The notes beneath the pieces were generated by a model. It was not told the DNA's origin, ran no database searches, and worked only from the letters and a program-made list of their open reading frames with translations. A stretch of 64,000 bases of DNA from Oscillospiraceae bacterium (GTDB lineage: Bacteria; Bacillota; Clostridia; Saccharofermentanales; Saccharofermentanaceae): the NCBI GenBank assembly GCA_902788505.1, contig CADAKH010000011.1, positions 1-64,000 of the forward strand, read 5' to 3'. This document shows positions 27,718-37,438 of this stretch, in pieces (position 1 is the stretch's first letter; each line of letters starts with the position of its first letter). The position numbers and the translations under genes are program-made.

Positions 27718-27742
27718 ATACAAAACAAAATAAAACACTTTG

Positions 27743-27775
27743 AAGTCTGGTTTCCGGGTTCCGGGAACCAGACTT
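27743..27775 (+). repeat. Hairpin after the DHH gene
   Basis: 10-bp inverted repeat AAGTCTGGTT/AACCAGACTT whose loop holds two tandem TTCCGGG-like words. There is no T tract, so it may stabilise the 3' end or lie in the leader of the lipoprotein gene that follows rather than terminate. Confidence 0.55.
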
Positions 27776-27799
27776 AACGCTGTAAAGGGGAGAAATAGT

Positions 27800-29110
27800 A
27801 TGAAGTGTAAAAGGGTGATCTCGGCAGGGCTTGTTCTCGCATTTGTGATGGGGTTTACGGGGTGCAATCCGCAAAAGAATACAAAAGCTATCGAAGATCT
27901 TTTGAAGGATTATAATGATGCGCTGAATGACCTTGATGCTGATGCAGTCCGTGAACTTTCGGACTGGTCTAAAAAAGATTCTGATTACAAAGCCATAGAA
28001 GACCTGCTCGATGTGCATTATGCCGAAGAGTCCGCCGGTGACGGTTTTGCCGACTATGTCAGATATGTCGCTTCAACTATCGAGGTGAATTACGATATTG
28101 ATAACTTCACCGTAAAGGATGATAAGGCAACACTTAAAGTCGAATATGAGCTGGCCGACTGGAAGAGCGTTCTGTTTACCGACAGCTATACAAGTTATGA
28201 CGAAGTCATTAATGCACTTAAGAGTTCAAAATCAACTATTACCATAAAGAGCAAGATCGTTTTCGAGAAGCAGGATGGCGAATGGAAGCTCTGCCAGCTC
28301 TCAAAGCTGAAAGAGGTTTTTGAGTTTACTTACGAGACACCTTATATCATCTGGCCGGTTGTCGAGCCGGATCCGACAGGAACAGATCCTTACATAAATG
28401 ACCCGACAGTAACTGAGCCTTCAGGTACCGGTAACGAGGAACCATGGGAGCAGGTTGTTGATTCTGCGATAGCTCATCTCAGAAATAACGAGAAGATCAT
28501 TACCGATGTGGAGACAGATTTTGAGATCGATCCGGTCACTGTCTGTGATCTGAATAAAGACGGTTATCCGGAACTGATTTACATTAAGGCTGAATCATAT
28601 AATGACGGCATGACTTTCAGTGCGGACCTCGTTATCGCGACATATCTTCCCTATGCAGGAGAATATGTTGAAAGCATTGTAATTCCCGACATCACTTATA
28701 TGGCCGGCGATGGCGGTTCCTTTATCTGTTTTACGACTGATAAAGAGATCGTCGTCTCATATTCAGGCGGTGAGGAATCAGATTATCACGTAGACACAAT
28801 GATCTACGATTTTGATTTCGGTCTTATCGAACATTATCAAAGACACGAACACTTTAATTACGATTACGAAAATGATGACTACTGGTACTCTTATGATTAT
28901 CTGATGATCAAAACAGCAGGTGAAGATGTACCGCTTGTTGATTCCGATTATTATGCCGGAATCGGCAACTATATCGGCAGAGCAGATGTGGTTTTTGCGA
29001 GCAATTACTCGCCGTGGTCAGGAGATCCCGAGTATGGCCTCGTATCAAAGCCGAAGATGACTGCGTTGAGTTTTGTCGGAGCAATCGAGTATCTGGTGTC
29101 GATGCTGTAA
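27800..29110 (+). CDS. Lipoprotein of unknown function
   Basis: 436 residues from an ATG preceded by GGGGAG; an earlier in-frame start runs through the hairpin and is rejected. The lipobox is GFTGC. The first half (about 30-180) is an NTF2-like fold with alternating acidic helices and strands. A Thr/Pro/Asp-rich linker (about 190-215) follows. The second half contains DLNKDGYPELIY, an EF-hand/FG-GAP-like calcium loop, in a beta-rich domain. It is probably an extracellular binding or sensing protein; no family name is assigned. Confidence 0.72.
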   Translation: MKCKRVISAGLVLAFVMGFTGCNPQKNTKAIEDLLKDYNDALNDLDADAVRELSDWSKKDSDYKAIEDLLDVHYAEESAGDGFADYVRYVASTIEVNYDIDNFTVKDDKATLKVEYELADWKSVLFTDSYTSYDEVINALKSSKSTITIKSKIVFEKQDGEWKLCQLSKLKEVFEFTYETPYIIWPVVEPDPTGTDPYINDPTVTEPSGTGNEEPWEQVVDSAIAHLRNNEKIITDVETDFEIDPVTVCDLNKDGYPELIYIKAESYNDGMTFSADLVIATYLPYAGEYVESIVIPDITYMAGDGGSFICFTTDKEIVVSYSGGEESDYHVDTMIYDFDFGLIEHYQRHEHFNYDYENDDYWYSYDYLMIKTAGEDVPLVDSDYYAGIGNYIGRADVVFASNYSPWSGDPEYGLVSKPKMTALSFVGAIEYLVSML

Positions 29111-29224
29111 TTTGTGTTGATGGGGAGACACGAATATAAGCTGATATCACTGCCTTCAAACAGGACTATGGGTTACGGGTTGGCAATTGAATACGTTGAT
29201 TCAGGAATCTGATATAGTGTACTT

Positions 29225-30058
29225 ATGAAAAAGATTACTTCAATCATCTCAGTCACACTTGCAGCATCAATGCTGATGCCCATGACAGGCTGCCTTAATA
29301 AATACGTCAACCCCATGGGCACGGCTGCGCTTGAATCGTATGCAAAAGATTACGGAGCAAAGTGCTATAAGAGCTCCCGTGAATTCTCGGATTTTTACAA
29401 GGAAAGCTATGGTGACGTTGGCCGGCTTAGTGAAGGAATCTACATCCGTGCGGACGGGAAAAGAGCAGGGATTGCTATAGAATGCGCGGACGAGGTTCCG
29501 ATCGTTTACAGTGAAGACATAAAGGAAGCCACGGTTTTCGCGGCCGGTGACATGAGCTATTACAAATTCAATGAGTGTTTCTGTGTCTCAATGGTATTCG
29601 GGTCTGAACGCGATGCTGACTTCTACTATGAGCTCGCCGTGGATAATTATTATGTTCACAGCGACAGCGATGTCATTGATGCAGATGACTTTGATCCGAG
29701 AATGGTTTTCGATATATACCAGAACGATCATCAGGTGGAACAGGCAAGACAGGCACTCCAAAAGGAACTTATCGACATGGGTGCAACCAGTGAGATGATC
29801 GATGAGTGGCTTAAGGTGTTCGACACTATGTACGATATCGATTACGACCTTGTGCTTGAGTCCTTCGAAGAAGAGAACGGTCTCAAATATACGCTCCTTA
29901 CCGGATCACACGGTGATGTTTTCTATACGGCCGGAATATATGTAAAGAAGAACACAGTCTTCTATGCATACGGATTCGGCTACGATGAAGATGAGGTAAA
30001 CGCCTATATTGATGGTGTTTGTGAGCACATGAAGCTTACTCCGCCGAGCAGTCTTTAA
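29225..30058 (+). CDS. Lipoprotein of unknown function
   Basis: 277 residues. The signal peptide ends in MTGC, a lipobox. The mature part is rich in Asp, Tyr and Phe and lacks a motif I recognise. The 114-bp gap to the previous gene and a weak ribosome site suggest its own control. It lies in a run of exported proteins (25-34 kb) and may be surface exposed. Confidence 0.7.
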   Translation: MKKITSIISVTLAASMLMPMTGCLNKYVNPMGTAALESYAKDYGAKCYKSSREFSDFYKESYGDVGRLSEGIYIRADGKRAGIAIECADEVPIVYSEDIKEATVFAAGDMSYYKFNECFCVSMVFGSERDADFYYELAVDNYYVHSDSDVIDADDFDPRMVFDIYQNDHQVEQARQALQKELIDMGATSEMIDEWLKVFDTMYDIDYDLVLESFEEENGLKYTLLTGSHGDVFYTAGIYVKKNTVFYAYGFGYDEDEVNAYIDGVCEHMKLTPPSSL

Positions 30059-30224
30059 TATAATCAAAAATTCGCAAACCAAACCTTATTTTACAAAAAC
30101 TATACAGAATCAATAGGTTATTAACAGTGCCTTAATTGTATTTAACAGGGCTTCAAGTCAGAATGATTTTATATTCGAGAATTAGTTCATTGTTTGACGC
30201 ACATCGAAACGAAAGGAGTCCGGT

Positions 30225-33161
30225 ATGAAACGCCTATTCAAGTTTTTGGTCGCCTCAGCAACTTCATTCAGTTTGCTGTTTGCGAATATCCCATTGGCAC
30301 AAATGGTGGTCAGGGCGGATGGAGATGAAGTCCAGCCGAAAGATTATATTTTTGACGTTGATTTTAATAATTCCGGCGATTTTCCATCGTACTCGTTGGA
30401 AGGTGTAGTGGACGTAGAAGATTTTATTAAATCCGGTTCGACGTTTACTTTGAACTTAATTAATAAACCAGAGGATACCAAAGTTACTTTTATGTATCAT
30501 TGGGATCAGGAAGACCCTCAAGAAGTCGGTGGTGAAACATATACAGTTCCTGCTGATGCGATATTCGATGGAGCTCCCCTTGGTTTACTGACGGAAAATG
30601 TATCAGATGGATATGTACTTACTATTGATCTGCTGACTCCTGCAGATAATACCGGTGAAGGACAGGGTAATCCGGAACCTGATCCGCCTCAAAACAATGA
30701 AACAGAATATACTGTTGAGGTTCATTCCAATCTGACCAGAAATCTTTTCTTTGAATTTGATGGACATACTGAAGTATTGGAAATGAACGGCACTCCCGGT
30801 TCTGATGCAGTTGTAAAGACAATTACTTTTGCAGAAAGCGAACTTCCGGACAATCTGGTAATCGATAATCCCGGCGGAGTGGGCGTCGAGAATCTCGGAA
30901 GACTGACAAAAGTAGTTATCAACGGTTCTGAAAAAGACGTTACTGCCAGATATGACAGATGTGAATATGAGATGCCCGGAAAAGATTCATATAACGAAGA
31001 AAAGATCGTTATCGAGATCATGGGCGATGATACACCGGGCGGCGTAATCGAGTGGACTAACAGCGGATGCCCTGCAGAACAGAGACAGCAAAACATCAGC
31101 GAAGAAGAGATGTTTAAGAACGGTTCCGCCAGAGTTGTCGGCGTTTACAAAGCTTCCGACACTTCATATGAGAACAACATAATGGCTGATTACGGTATCG
31201 ATGACAAGGGCTGTTTATACGATGCTTACAACGGTTGTCTCAGGCTCGAGAACGGTTACTGGATCGCATTTGAATTCATTCCCGAACCCGGTTATCAGCT
31301 TGTGGAATTCGGCGGTAATGCCGGCAGCCAGGGCGGCAACCTTGATATCGGAACAACCGATAAACCCAATGTTTATTTTTTCCAGATGCCTCAGGGCAAC
31401 TGCCATTTCTCTGCGGTATTTGATGATCCTGCAAACATAGTAAAGATCAACGGTGATTCAATCGTAAATGACGGCGCCATCGAAGTTCCTGCAAATGAGT
31501 TTGCCGGCGGCACAGCTCAAATGTCCGTTGGAGCTTTAGACGGCAATACACGTTCTGCTTACGACAACAATGCCGGTGTCCAGGCTGAGCTGAAAGAGAA
31601 TGATCTTGAGATTGAAGAATACTTAAGTCTTGATCTTGCTAATATCTATCAGAAAGCAAACACGAATGATTATTGGGAGGAAGATTATCATAATCTCGAA
31701 AAGGGTAACGCTTCCGTTACGCTGAAAGTTGATGATGATTTCAATCCTGATAACAACAAGGTTTACATCGTTCACGATAAGGGCGGTGATGAAGGCGTTG
31801 AGACTATCGAAGCAGAGTACGATCCCAATACACATGAGATTACTTTCGAGACGGGAAGCTTCTCTAACTTCATGATCGCAACATCTGATGAGGCAAATGA
31901 TATTGAAATTGATCCGAATTATGATGAGACAGACGTTCCTGAAGAGGGACATCCTGTGTTTGAAGTAACTGCTCTTGACGGTGAATTTGCTATCGGCAAC
32001 TGGGAAGGTGAAGGCGAAGATGCATGGTTCAACCCTCTCGAGATCGGCGAAGCAATTCCGTCTGATTCAGAAGTAGTGCTTAACTTCCCGATCGAGATGG
32101 ATATCGATATACCGTTTGTATTCTTTATCAACGGCGAAAAGGTTATCGGCATTGAAGTCGGTGATGACAAAGTATTTGCACCCGGAACATGGGTTGCATA
32201 TGACGGTTATGAAGTAACCGGAGATGCAGTTGAAATCTATTTCAATGAATGCTGGGTAGTCGGCATTGATGTTATCATGATGGATCTCAGTCTTAAGGCA
32301 CTTGATAAAAACGGAAAAGAGATAGAGCCTTTAAGCGATTCCAATCTGGTTTTCGAGTGCGGTGATGCAGACGGAGAAGACAATTCTTACTTTGAGGTTG
32401 CTTTTGAAGAACGTCCTGTTGAACTCGTTGTAAAGGGCATTAACGGCTATGCGATCTTCTGGCTCGGGTATGATGAGGAGGATGTTCTCAGTACTCCTAT
32501 CGGCGAGAACAAAATCTCTTATTCGGCAGAAGAAAACTATGTCTGGATCGGTGCCTGGGGTATGATCCCTGAGACCGAGGCTGTCAACTTTACGGATAGC
32601 CTTAAAGATGTATCTGCCGTATTTGACGGAGTAAGTGAAGGCAAGGTTAAAGATTATATTCTTCTCGTAAATGAGATCGATGTCTCTGAAGCACCTGCTG
32701 AAGAGATCAATGCTATCAGGAAGCAGATTGCAGATAAGGGCTACACTGATGTCACATTCCCTATGGAATTTGATATAACTCTCTATGATAAAAACGGAGC
32801 AGTGCACGAGCCCGGATTCACAGTTAAAGTCACACTCGCGCTCAAAGAAGCACTTACGCTTAAAGACGGCGAGACAGTACTGATCCTCCACATGTTAGAT
32901 GACGGATTTGAGCTGATTGAAGCAGTTTACAACGCTAAGGATCTGACGCTCACATTTGAGATAAAGACATTCTCACCGTTCATTGTAACCATCGGAACAA
33001 AGACAGCTCCCGCATCTGTAGTAAAGACAGGTGAAGGCTTGAACTCTTCAAGGATCGTGATCGGTACGCTTCTCATAGTTGCAGCGGCTGCAGCCGCAAC
33101 AGGATTCTTCCTTCTCAGGAAAGAGGAAGAGCCGGATAACGTTGATAACCCTGCAAATTGA
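30225..33161 (+). CDS. Large secreted, C-terminally membrane-anchored acidic protein
   Basis: 978 residues. A Sec signal peptide (LFKFLVASATSFSLLF, likely cleavage near VRADG) starts the chain. The mature protein is strongly acidic and beta-rich, with low-complexity Asn/Asp/Glu patches. A Pro-rich linker lies near residues 143-160. The end has a hydrophobic helix (IVIGTLLIVAAAAAATGFFLL) followed by RKEEEPDN. This resembles a stalk-anchored surface protein without an LPXTG sortase motif. AAAGGAG precedes the ATG. There are no catalytic motifs; adhesion or wall interaction is a guess. Confidence 0.75.
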   Translation: MKRLFKFLVASATSFSLLFANIPLAQMVVRADGDEVQPKDYIFDVDFNNSGDFPSYSLEGVVDVEDFIKSGSTFTLNLINKPEDTKVTFMYHWDQEDPQEVGGETYTVPADAIFDGAPLGLLTENVSDGYVLTIDLLTPADNTGEGQGNPEPDPPQNNETEYTVEVHSNLTRNLFFEFDGHTEVLEMNGTPGSDAVVKTITFAESELPDNLVIDNPGGVGVENLGRLTKVVINGSEKDVTARYDRCEYEMPGKDSYNEEKIVIEIMGDDTPGGVIEWTNSGCPAEQRQQNISEEEMFKNGSARVVGVYKASDTSYENNIMADYGIDDKGCLYDAYNGCLRLENGYWIAFEFIPEPGYQLVEFGGNAGSQGGNLDIGTTDKPNVYFFQMPQGNCHFSAVFDDPANIVKINGDSIVNDGAIEVPANEFAGGTAQMSVGALDGNTRSAYDNNAGVQAELKENDLEIEEYLSLDLANIYQKANTNDYWEEDYHNLEKGNASVTLKVDDDFNPDNNKVYIVHDKGGDEGVETIEAEYDPNTHEITFETGSFSNFMIATSDEANDIEIDPNYDETDVPEEGHPVFEVTALDGEFAIGNWEGEGEDAWFNPLEIGEAIPSDSEVVLNFPIEMDIDIPFVFFINGEKVIGIEVGDDKVFAPGTWVAYDGYEVTGDAVEIYFNECWVVGIDVIMMDLSLKALDKNGKEIEPLSDSNLVFECGDADGEDNSYFEVAFEERPVELVVKGINGYAIFWLGYDEEDVLSTPIGENKISYSAEENYVWIGAWGMIPETEAVNFTDSLKDVSAVFDGVSEGKVKDYILLVNEIDVSEAPAEEINAIRKQIADKGYTDVTFPMEFDITLYDKNGAVHEPGFTVKVTLALKEALTLKDGETVLILHMLDDGFELIEAVYNAKDLTLTFEIKTFSPFIVTIGTKTAPASVVKTGEGLNSSRIVIGTLLIVAAAAAATGFFLLRKEEEPDNVDNPAN

Positions 33162-33226
33162 CGCAATATAGTGAATTGACCCTTCCTATTTATTTAAGTA
33201 TAAATTAAATACTTTGCAGGGTTAGG

Positions 33227-33260
33227 GCGTACGGTGAAATACCCGTACGCCTTTATTTGG
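33227..33260 (+). terminator. Intrinsic terminator
   Basis: Stem GGCGTACGG/CCGTACGCC with an 8-nt loop, then TTTATTTGG. It ends the surface protein transcript. Confidence 0.85.
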
Positions 33261-33290
33261 TAAATGCTAAAATGATGTCAGCGGAGGAAG

Positions 33291-34043
33291 ATGCGGGTGA
33301 CGCTGTTTATTTTAAAGATACTGGCAATGCTGACGATGACGATAGATCATGTTGCCTCGTCCTTTTTGGGCAACATGACCGCGCTGCGTGTTATCGGACG
33401 GCTTGCCTTTCTGTTATATGCTTTCATGATCGCGGAAGGGTTTAACCACATCAAAGATAAGCCTGACAGAGTCAGGTCGCATTTGATCAAGCTCAGCGTT
33501 CTTTGTGTCATCTCCGAATTTGTTTATGATTTCTATGAGACGGGAGAACTCATCGACTGGAGTTCGCAGAGTGTTATGCCGGTATTGCTGCTCGGTTTTA
33601 TCGGGCTTATCATTACCGAAAAGTGCAAAGACAGACCATGGATATATATTCTTTTCTATATTGCTTCCGCATTTGCAACTTACTTCATGAAGACGAATTA
33701 CAAATTTGCAGGTGTGCTCCTGATATATGCATTCTATTTCTATTTAAAGTATGAAGGGAACAGGTCTTATCCTGTAAAGCTTTTGATCCTGCTGGCGATA
33801 ATGAGCGTTTATTTTGCAGTCTCGGTTTGGGCGAGAACAGATTTCGGAGGGCCTTTGGCATTTCTGGCGTTTTTTAAGAGGATCATGCCGTGGACCATCG
33901 GTCATGTTATAGCGGTGCCTGTCATCGCGGCATACAACGGCAAGCCTGGCCCGAGAAACAAAGCTCTCAACATGATCTATTCAGTTTACTATCCGGCTCA
34001 CATGGCTCTGCTCGGGACAATCCTGCTTTTCGCCGGAAAATAA
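33291..34043 (+). CDS. TraX family membrane acyltransferase-like protein
   Basis: 250 residues with about 8 helices. LKILAMLTMTIDHVAS, RVIGRLAFLLYAFMIAEGF and the late YSVYYPAHMALL match the TraX/acyltransferase 3-related family. TraX of F plasmid acetylates pilin; chromosomal Firmicute members have unknown targets. GGAGG is 5 nt before the ATG. It may modify an envelope component. Confidence 0.85.
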   Translation: MRVTLFILKILAMLTMTIDHVASSFLGNMTALRVIGRLAFLLYAFMIAEGFNHIKDKPDRVRSHLIKLSVLCVISEFVYDFYETGELIDWSSQSVMPVLLLGFIGLIITEKCKDRPWIYILFYIASAFATYFMKTNYKFAGVLLIYAFYFYLKYEGNRSYPVKLLILLAIMSVYFAVSVWARTDFGGPLAFLAFFKRIMPWTIGHVIAVPVIAAYNGKPGPRNKALNMIYSVYYPAHMALLGTILLFAGK

Positions 34044-34171
34044 GAATTTTTTTATAGCATAAATATCGAACAAATATCCCTGTTCATATAATAGATTCGG
34101 GTACTATTGCTTTACTACAACGGTAAATACCTGATAAAATATACAAAACTGTGAAATCGGAGGAACCGATC

Positions 34172-34501
34172 ATGGATGCATTATTATTTGCTAAGGCAGC
34201 AAGAGAAGAAAAAGATGCAATGCTCGAGAATTATCTCGGCAGTACAGATAATGTTGCCGGCGAACAGATCGCTAAGCTCAAGGCTGCAGGCGCAAGCGAT
34301 GAGCTCATCAAAGAAGTCTTTGATTCGGTCCTGACGGACTGCTTCTACAACATTCTCCTCGGAATCGACGGACAGATGCCGATCGGTTCTTTGGGTGAGA
34401 GAAGCTACAGACTCCTTGCGCCCGACAGCACCGTTATTGCTAACGCTTCAGGCACACTTGCCGAAGCTGCATACGAAGCTTTCTACGGCGAGGAAGGCTG
34501 A
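34172..34501 (+). CDS. Hypothetical protein
   Basis: 109 residues from the ATG that follows GGAGG; a GTG at 34151 precedes this site and is unlikely. The chain is largely helical and soluble, with no signal peptide, cysteines confined to DCF, and no recognised motif. It is single, with the terminator at 34529. Confidence 0.65.
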   Translation: MDALLFAKAAREEKDAMLENYLGSTDNVAGEQIAKLKAAGASDELIKEVFDSVLTDCFYNILLGIDGQMPIGSLGERSYRLLAPDSTVIANASGTLAEAAYEAFYGEEG

Positions 34502-34528
34502 TCATAATCTGACAACTTATTTAATCAC

Positions 34529-34562
34529 AGAGTCACTTCAAAATTGAAGTGGCTCTTTTTTT
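34529..34562 (+). terminator. Intrinsic terminator
   Basis: Stem AGAGTCACTTCA/TGAAGTGGCTCT (one wobble), then seven T residues. It ends the gene at 34172. Confidence 0.9.
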
Positions 34563-34573
34563 GCCGAGTTTGG

Positions 34574-34586
34574 TTTTGGGGACAAT
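34574..34586 (+). repeat. Solitary TTTTGGGGACAAT element
   Basis: Intergenic TTTTGGGGACAAT, repeated exactly at 59162-59174 and related to the TGGGACAA arms at 43116-43205. The rest of the spacer to 34760 holds no gene that I can see. Confidence 0.45.
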
Positions 34587-34760
34587 TTGGTGCCGGAAAT
34601 ATGGTTTCTGATCGTTTCAGCACTGCTGAACGGTTCAAAATACTGCCTTTGCAAAAGTATAATTTCCCATGGGATATATCCCATACATAATTAGGCGTTT
34701 ATAGCACATAATTCTTTGCTCAAAAAGTACGGAAATAATCTTCTGAGGAGGATATGTTAG

Positions 34761-34964
34761 ATGTATTTTCTTGATTACGGTTTAGCTCTTTCCGTGGCCA
34801 GAATCAAAAGCGGAATCTCGCAGGAGGAACTGGCGCGTCTTTCCGGAATATCCCAGGCGGACATCAGCAAACTTGAGAGCGGCAATTATAATACTACCGT
34901 CAAGACACTCAAGCGTTTGGCTGACGCGATGGGGAAAAGACTGTGTATAAGTTTCGTTGATTAA
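34761..34964 (+). CDS. Small XRE-family helix-turn-helix protein
   Basis: 67 residues, almost entirely an HTH_3 domain: GISQEELARLSGISQADISKLESGNYNTTVKTL. It is as short as the HigA- or Cro-like single-domain regulators, but no toxin gene adjoins. It is convergent with the antiporter-like gene, with stops 4 bp apart. GAGGAGG precedes the ATG. The target is unknown. Confidence 0.85.
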   Translation: MYFLDYGLALSVARIKSGISQEELARLSGISQADISKLESGNYNTTVKTLKRLADAMGKRLCISFVD

Positions 34965-34968
34965 AGAC

Positions 34969-36246
34969 TCACCTCGGAGCCCAGACGAGCCATACGAAAA
35001 GGTATCCCGCGATAACTGCGGTGAGTGTGAACGGAACACCGATCTTCATGAAGTCGCCGAAGCCGACCTCGTGTCCTTCTTTTCGAAGCATGCCGACACC
35101 TGCGATATTTGCCGAAGCACCGATAGGTGTGAGGTTGCCGCCGAGTGTGGCGCCGACGAGAAGTCCGAAGTAAAGGAAGTGCGGCTCAACATTCATTGCG
35201 GCAGCGACACTGGCAAGGATAGGGAGCATCGTTGCGACATAAGGAATATTGTCGATGAATGCGGAGATGACGACTGAACCCCATACGATGATGGAGAAGA
35301 GTACGAATCTGTTGGAGCCGCTGAAGTTTGCGATAAGGTTTGCAAGATCATTGATGATGCCGACTTCCTTGATCGATGCGATTACTACAAAAAGACCGCT
35401 TAAGAGCAGCATCGTATCCCAGTCCAGAGCTTTGAGCGAATGAACCATTCCTTTGGTGCTCTTCTGCTTGATGAGCTCCCAGACGATCGTGAGGATGCCG
35501 CATACCATACAGATGATTCCGTTTGTCCATTCGTGTGTATTGGGGATGAATGAAGCGATGATGAGAAGGACTACGTGGCCGAGCATCGTGATAGTCGGAA
35601 CATAGTCTGTAACCTTTGTGTGTTCTGTGCTGTTAACGGGCTCTCTGTTCTTGCGGAACATGACCATCATGAGAGGAATCGTGAAGATCGCGCCGAGTTC
35701 TACTGCAAAGAACATACCGGGCTTGCCGTTCATGTAAAAGAAGTCGTTGAAGTTCATGTGGTTTGCTGCAGCGAGCATGATGGAAGTAGTGTCGCCGACG
35801 AGCGTTGCCGCACCCTGAAGATTGGATGAGACGGCGATGCAGATGATCATGGGAACAGGGTTGATCTTGAGCTTTTTGCAGATGGCAAGACCTACCGGAG
35901 CGACCATGAGGACTGTTGCAACGTTATCGATGAATGCGGAGATGATGCCTGAGAAAAGCGACATCAGGATCGTTACCCACATGACGTTTTTCGAGATGCG
36001 GAGAAGCGCTTCGGCAATCCTGTTTGGCATTTTAGATTCGATGAAGTAATCGACTATTACCATCGTGCCGAAGATCATCATGAGGACGTTCCAATCGATC
36101 GCGGGGAGCACTTTTCCGAGCGGCAGGATCTGACAGATCACCATGAGGGCTGCTGCCGATAATGCGACAATCGCGCGGCGCTTGGGCAGGACGATCATGA
36201 GAATGTACATTATCAGAAAGATACCGATTGCTATGTATTTGGTCAT
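34969..36246 (-). CDS. ArsB/NhaD-type ion transporter (IT superfamily, SLC13-like)
   Basis: 425 residues with about 11 helices and an internal two-fold repeat. SAFIDNVATVLMVAPVGLA in the first half and SAFIDNIPYVATMLPILA in the second are the paired signatures of the ion-transporter superfamily, as is GGNLTPIGASANIAG. Members move arsenite, or Na+ in exchange for H+, or dicarboxylates; specificity is not evident. The next two genes upstream are on the same strand, 18 bp and 31 bp apart, so an operon is likely. Confidence 0.85.
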   Translation of the reverse strand: MTKYIAIGIFLIMYILMIVLPKRRAIVALSAAALMVICQILPLGKVLPAIDWNVLMMIFGTMVIVDYFIESKMPNRIAEALLRISKNVMWVTILMSLFSGIISAFIDNVATVLMVAPVGLAICKKLKINPVPMIICIAVSSNLQGAATLVGDTTSIMLAAANHMNFNDFFYMNGKPGMFFAVELGAIFTIPLMMVMFRKNREPVNSTEHTKVTDYVPTITMLGHVVLLIIASFIPNTHEWTNGIICMVCGILTIVWELIKQKSTKGMVHSLKALDWDTMLLLSGLFVVIASIKEVGIINDLANLIANFSGSNRFVLFSIIVWGSVVISAFIDNIPYVATMLPILASVAAAMNVEPHFLYFGLLVGATLGGNLTPIGASANIAGVGMLRKEGHEVGFGDFMKIGVPFTLTAVIAGYLFVWLVWAPR

Positions 36247-36264
36247 CAGGTGCTCCTTACAGGA

Positions 36265-37407
36265 TTATTTCTTGGTGTCGGTTTTCGATGAGCGGAAGAC
36301 GAGCTTCTGCTGGATCGTGTAGCTCAGGAAGAAGAGCAGGGTGTCGACGACCGCCTTGACCAGTGTCGTTGTCTCGAGATGGAGAAGGAAGGCGATGAGG
36401 CTTACGACGCCTGCGCTTACGCACATCTGGATTATCGCGAGAAGTGCATATTTAGTGAGCGATGCGCCTTTGGAAGCGCGGCTCTTGAATACGAATTTGT
36501 AGTTGATGAGATAGTTATAGATCGCAGAGATAACTCTCGCGCTGACCGTTGCCATGAAGACGCCCATGCCGACATCAGCGATAGATACGGATGTTGAAGG
36601 AAACATGTCTGCAAAAAGAAGGCAGAACAGGTGATAGAGCGCGATGTCCAGTACGAACGATGAGAGTGACGCGAAGATATACTTGATGAACTTCTTGCCC
36701 AGTATCTTGTAGATCCTTATGGAATCCACGATGGGACGGAAATGTGTCTGATGGTTTTCCTTCGACTCGTAGATCGTTTGGATAGGGATCTCGGTAAGAC
36801 CGCATCTGCCGGAAACTTCCAGGAGCATCTGCATCTCATATTCGAATCTCTCGCCCTTAACATTGATGAGATCCTTCATGAAATCGAAAGGGATTCCGCG
36901 AAGGCCCGACTGCGTGTCGCTGACCTTTATGCCTGCAACGTATGAGAAAACCGTTATCGTGACCGTGTTGCCGAACCAGCTCTTCCACGGGATGTCCTTC
37001 TTATTGAACTGGCGGACACCGAGGATGAGATCATCAGGCTTTTCTATGAGTTTGTTGATTATATTGGTGATGCATTCGGGTGTGTGCTGTCCGTCAGAAT
37101 CGGCGGTGACGCATCCCAAAGCATCGGGCATGTTTTCGGTGATGTATGTGAATGCCGTCTTGAGCGCACGGCCTTTTCCGCGGTTGGGCTGATAAGAGAT
37201 CAGCTTGCCGCTGCGCCTGGAAATGATCGTTTCCGCTTTCTTGAAAATCGGATCGTATTCTTCGGCTGAACCGTCGTTGACGATGATGACGGGACCCATT
37301 TCTTTTTTATCAAGATCGTTCAGTAATTCGATAAGCCTGTCGTCAGGCTCATATGAGGGGATTACGATAGGTATTAACGCCTTCTGTCGGATCTCTTCGT
37401 TTTTCAT
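36265..37407 (-). CDS. Glycosyltransferase family 2 fused to a GtrA-like membrane domain
   Basis: 380 residues. The N-terminal GT-A domain (about 10-235) resembles polyprenyl-phosphate glycosyltransferases, with IPSYEPDDRL, IVNDGS, TADSDGQH (the D-x-D region) and DTQSGLRG. The C-terminal third (about 240-370) has four helices typical of GtrA, including NYLINYKFVFKS. Separate GT2 and GtrA proteins cooperate in lipid-linked sugar transfer; here they are fused. A TATAAT box sits 4 nt before the ATG, so the transcript may be leaderless. Confidence 0.88.
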   Translation of the reverse strand: MKNEEIRQKALIPIVIPSYEPDDRLIELLNDLDKKEMGPVIIVNDGSAEEYDPIFKKAETIISRRSGKLISYQPNRGKGRALKTAFTYITENMPDALGCVTADSDGQHTPECITNIINKLIEKPDDLILGVRQFNKKDIPWKSWFGNTVTITVFSYVAGIKVSDTQSGLRGIPFDFMKDLINVKGERFEYEMQMLLEVSGRCGLTEIPIQTIYESKENHQTHFRPIVDSIRIYKILGKKFIKYIFASLSSFVLDIALYHLFCLLFADMFPSTSVSIADVGMGVFMATVSARVISAIYNYLINYKFVFKSRASKGASLTKYALLAIIQMCVSAGVVSLIAFLLHLETTTLVKAVVDTLLFFLSYTIQQKLVFRSSKTDTKK

Positions 37408-37438
37408 AGTGATTATATTAGCATAAGTGTTCCTGATC

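Noticed and set aside
27743..27775. Intrinsic terminator of the DHH gene
   Set aside because: Strong stem but no T tract. Recorded as a hairpin instead.
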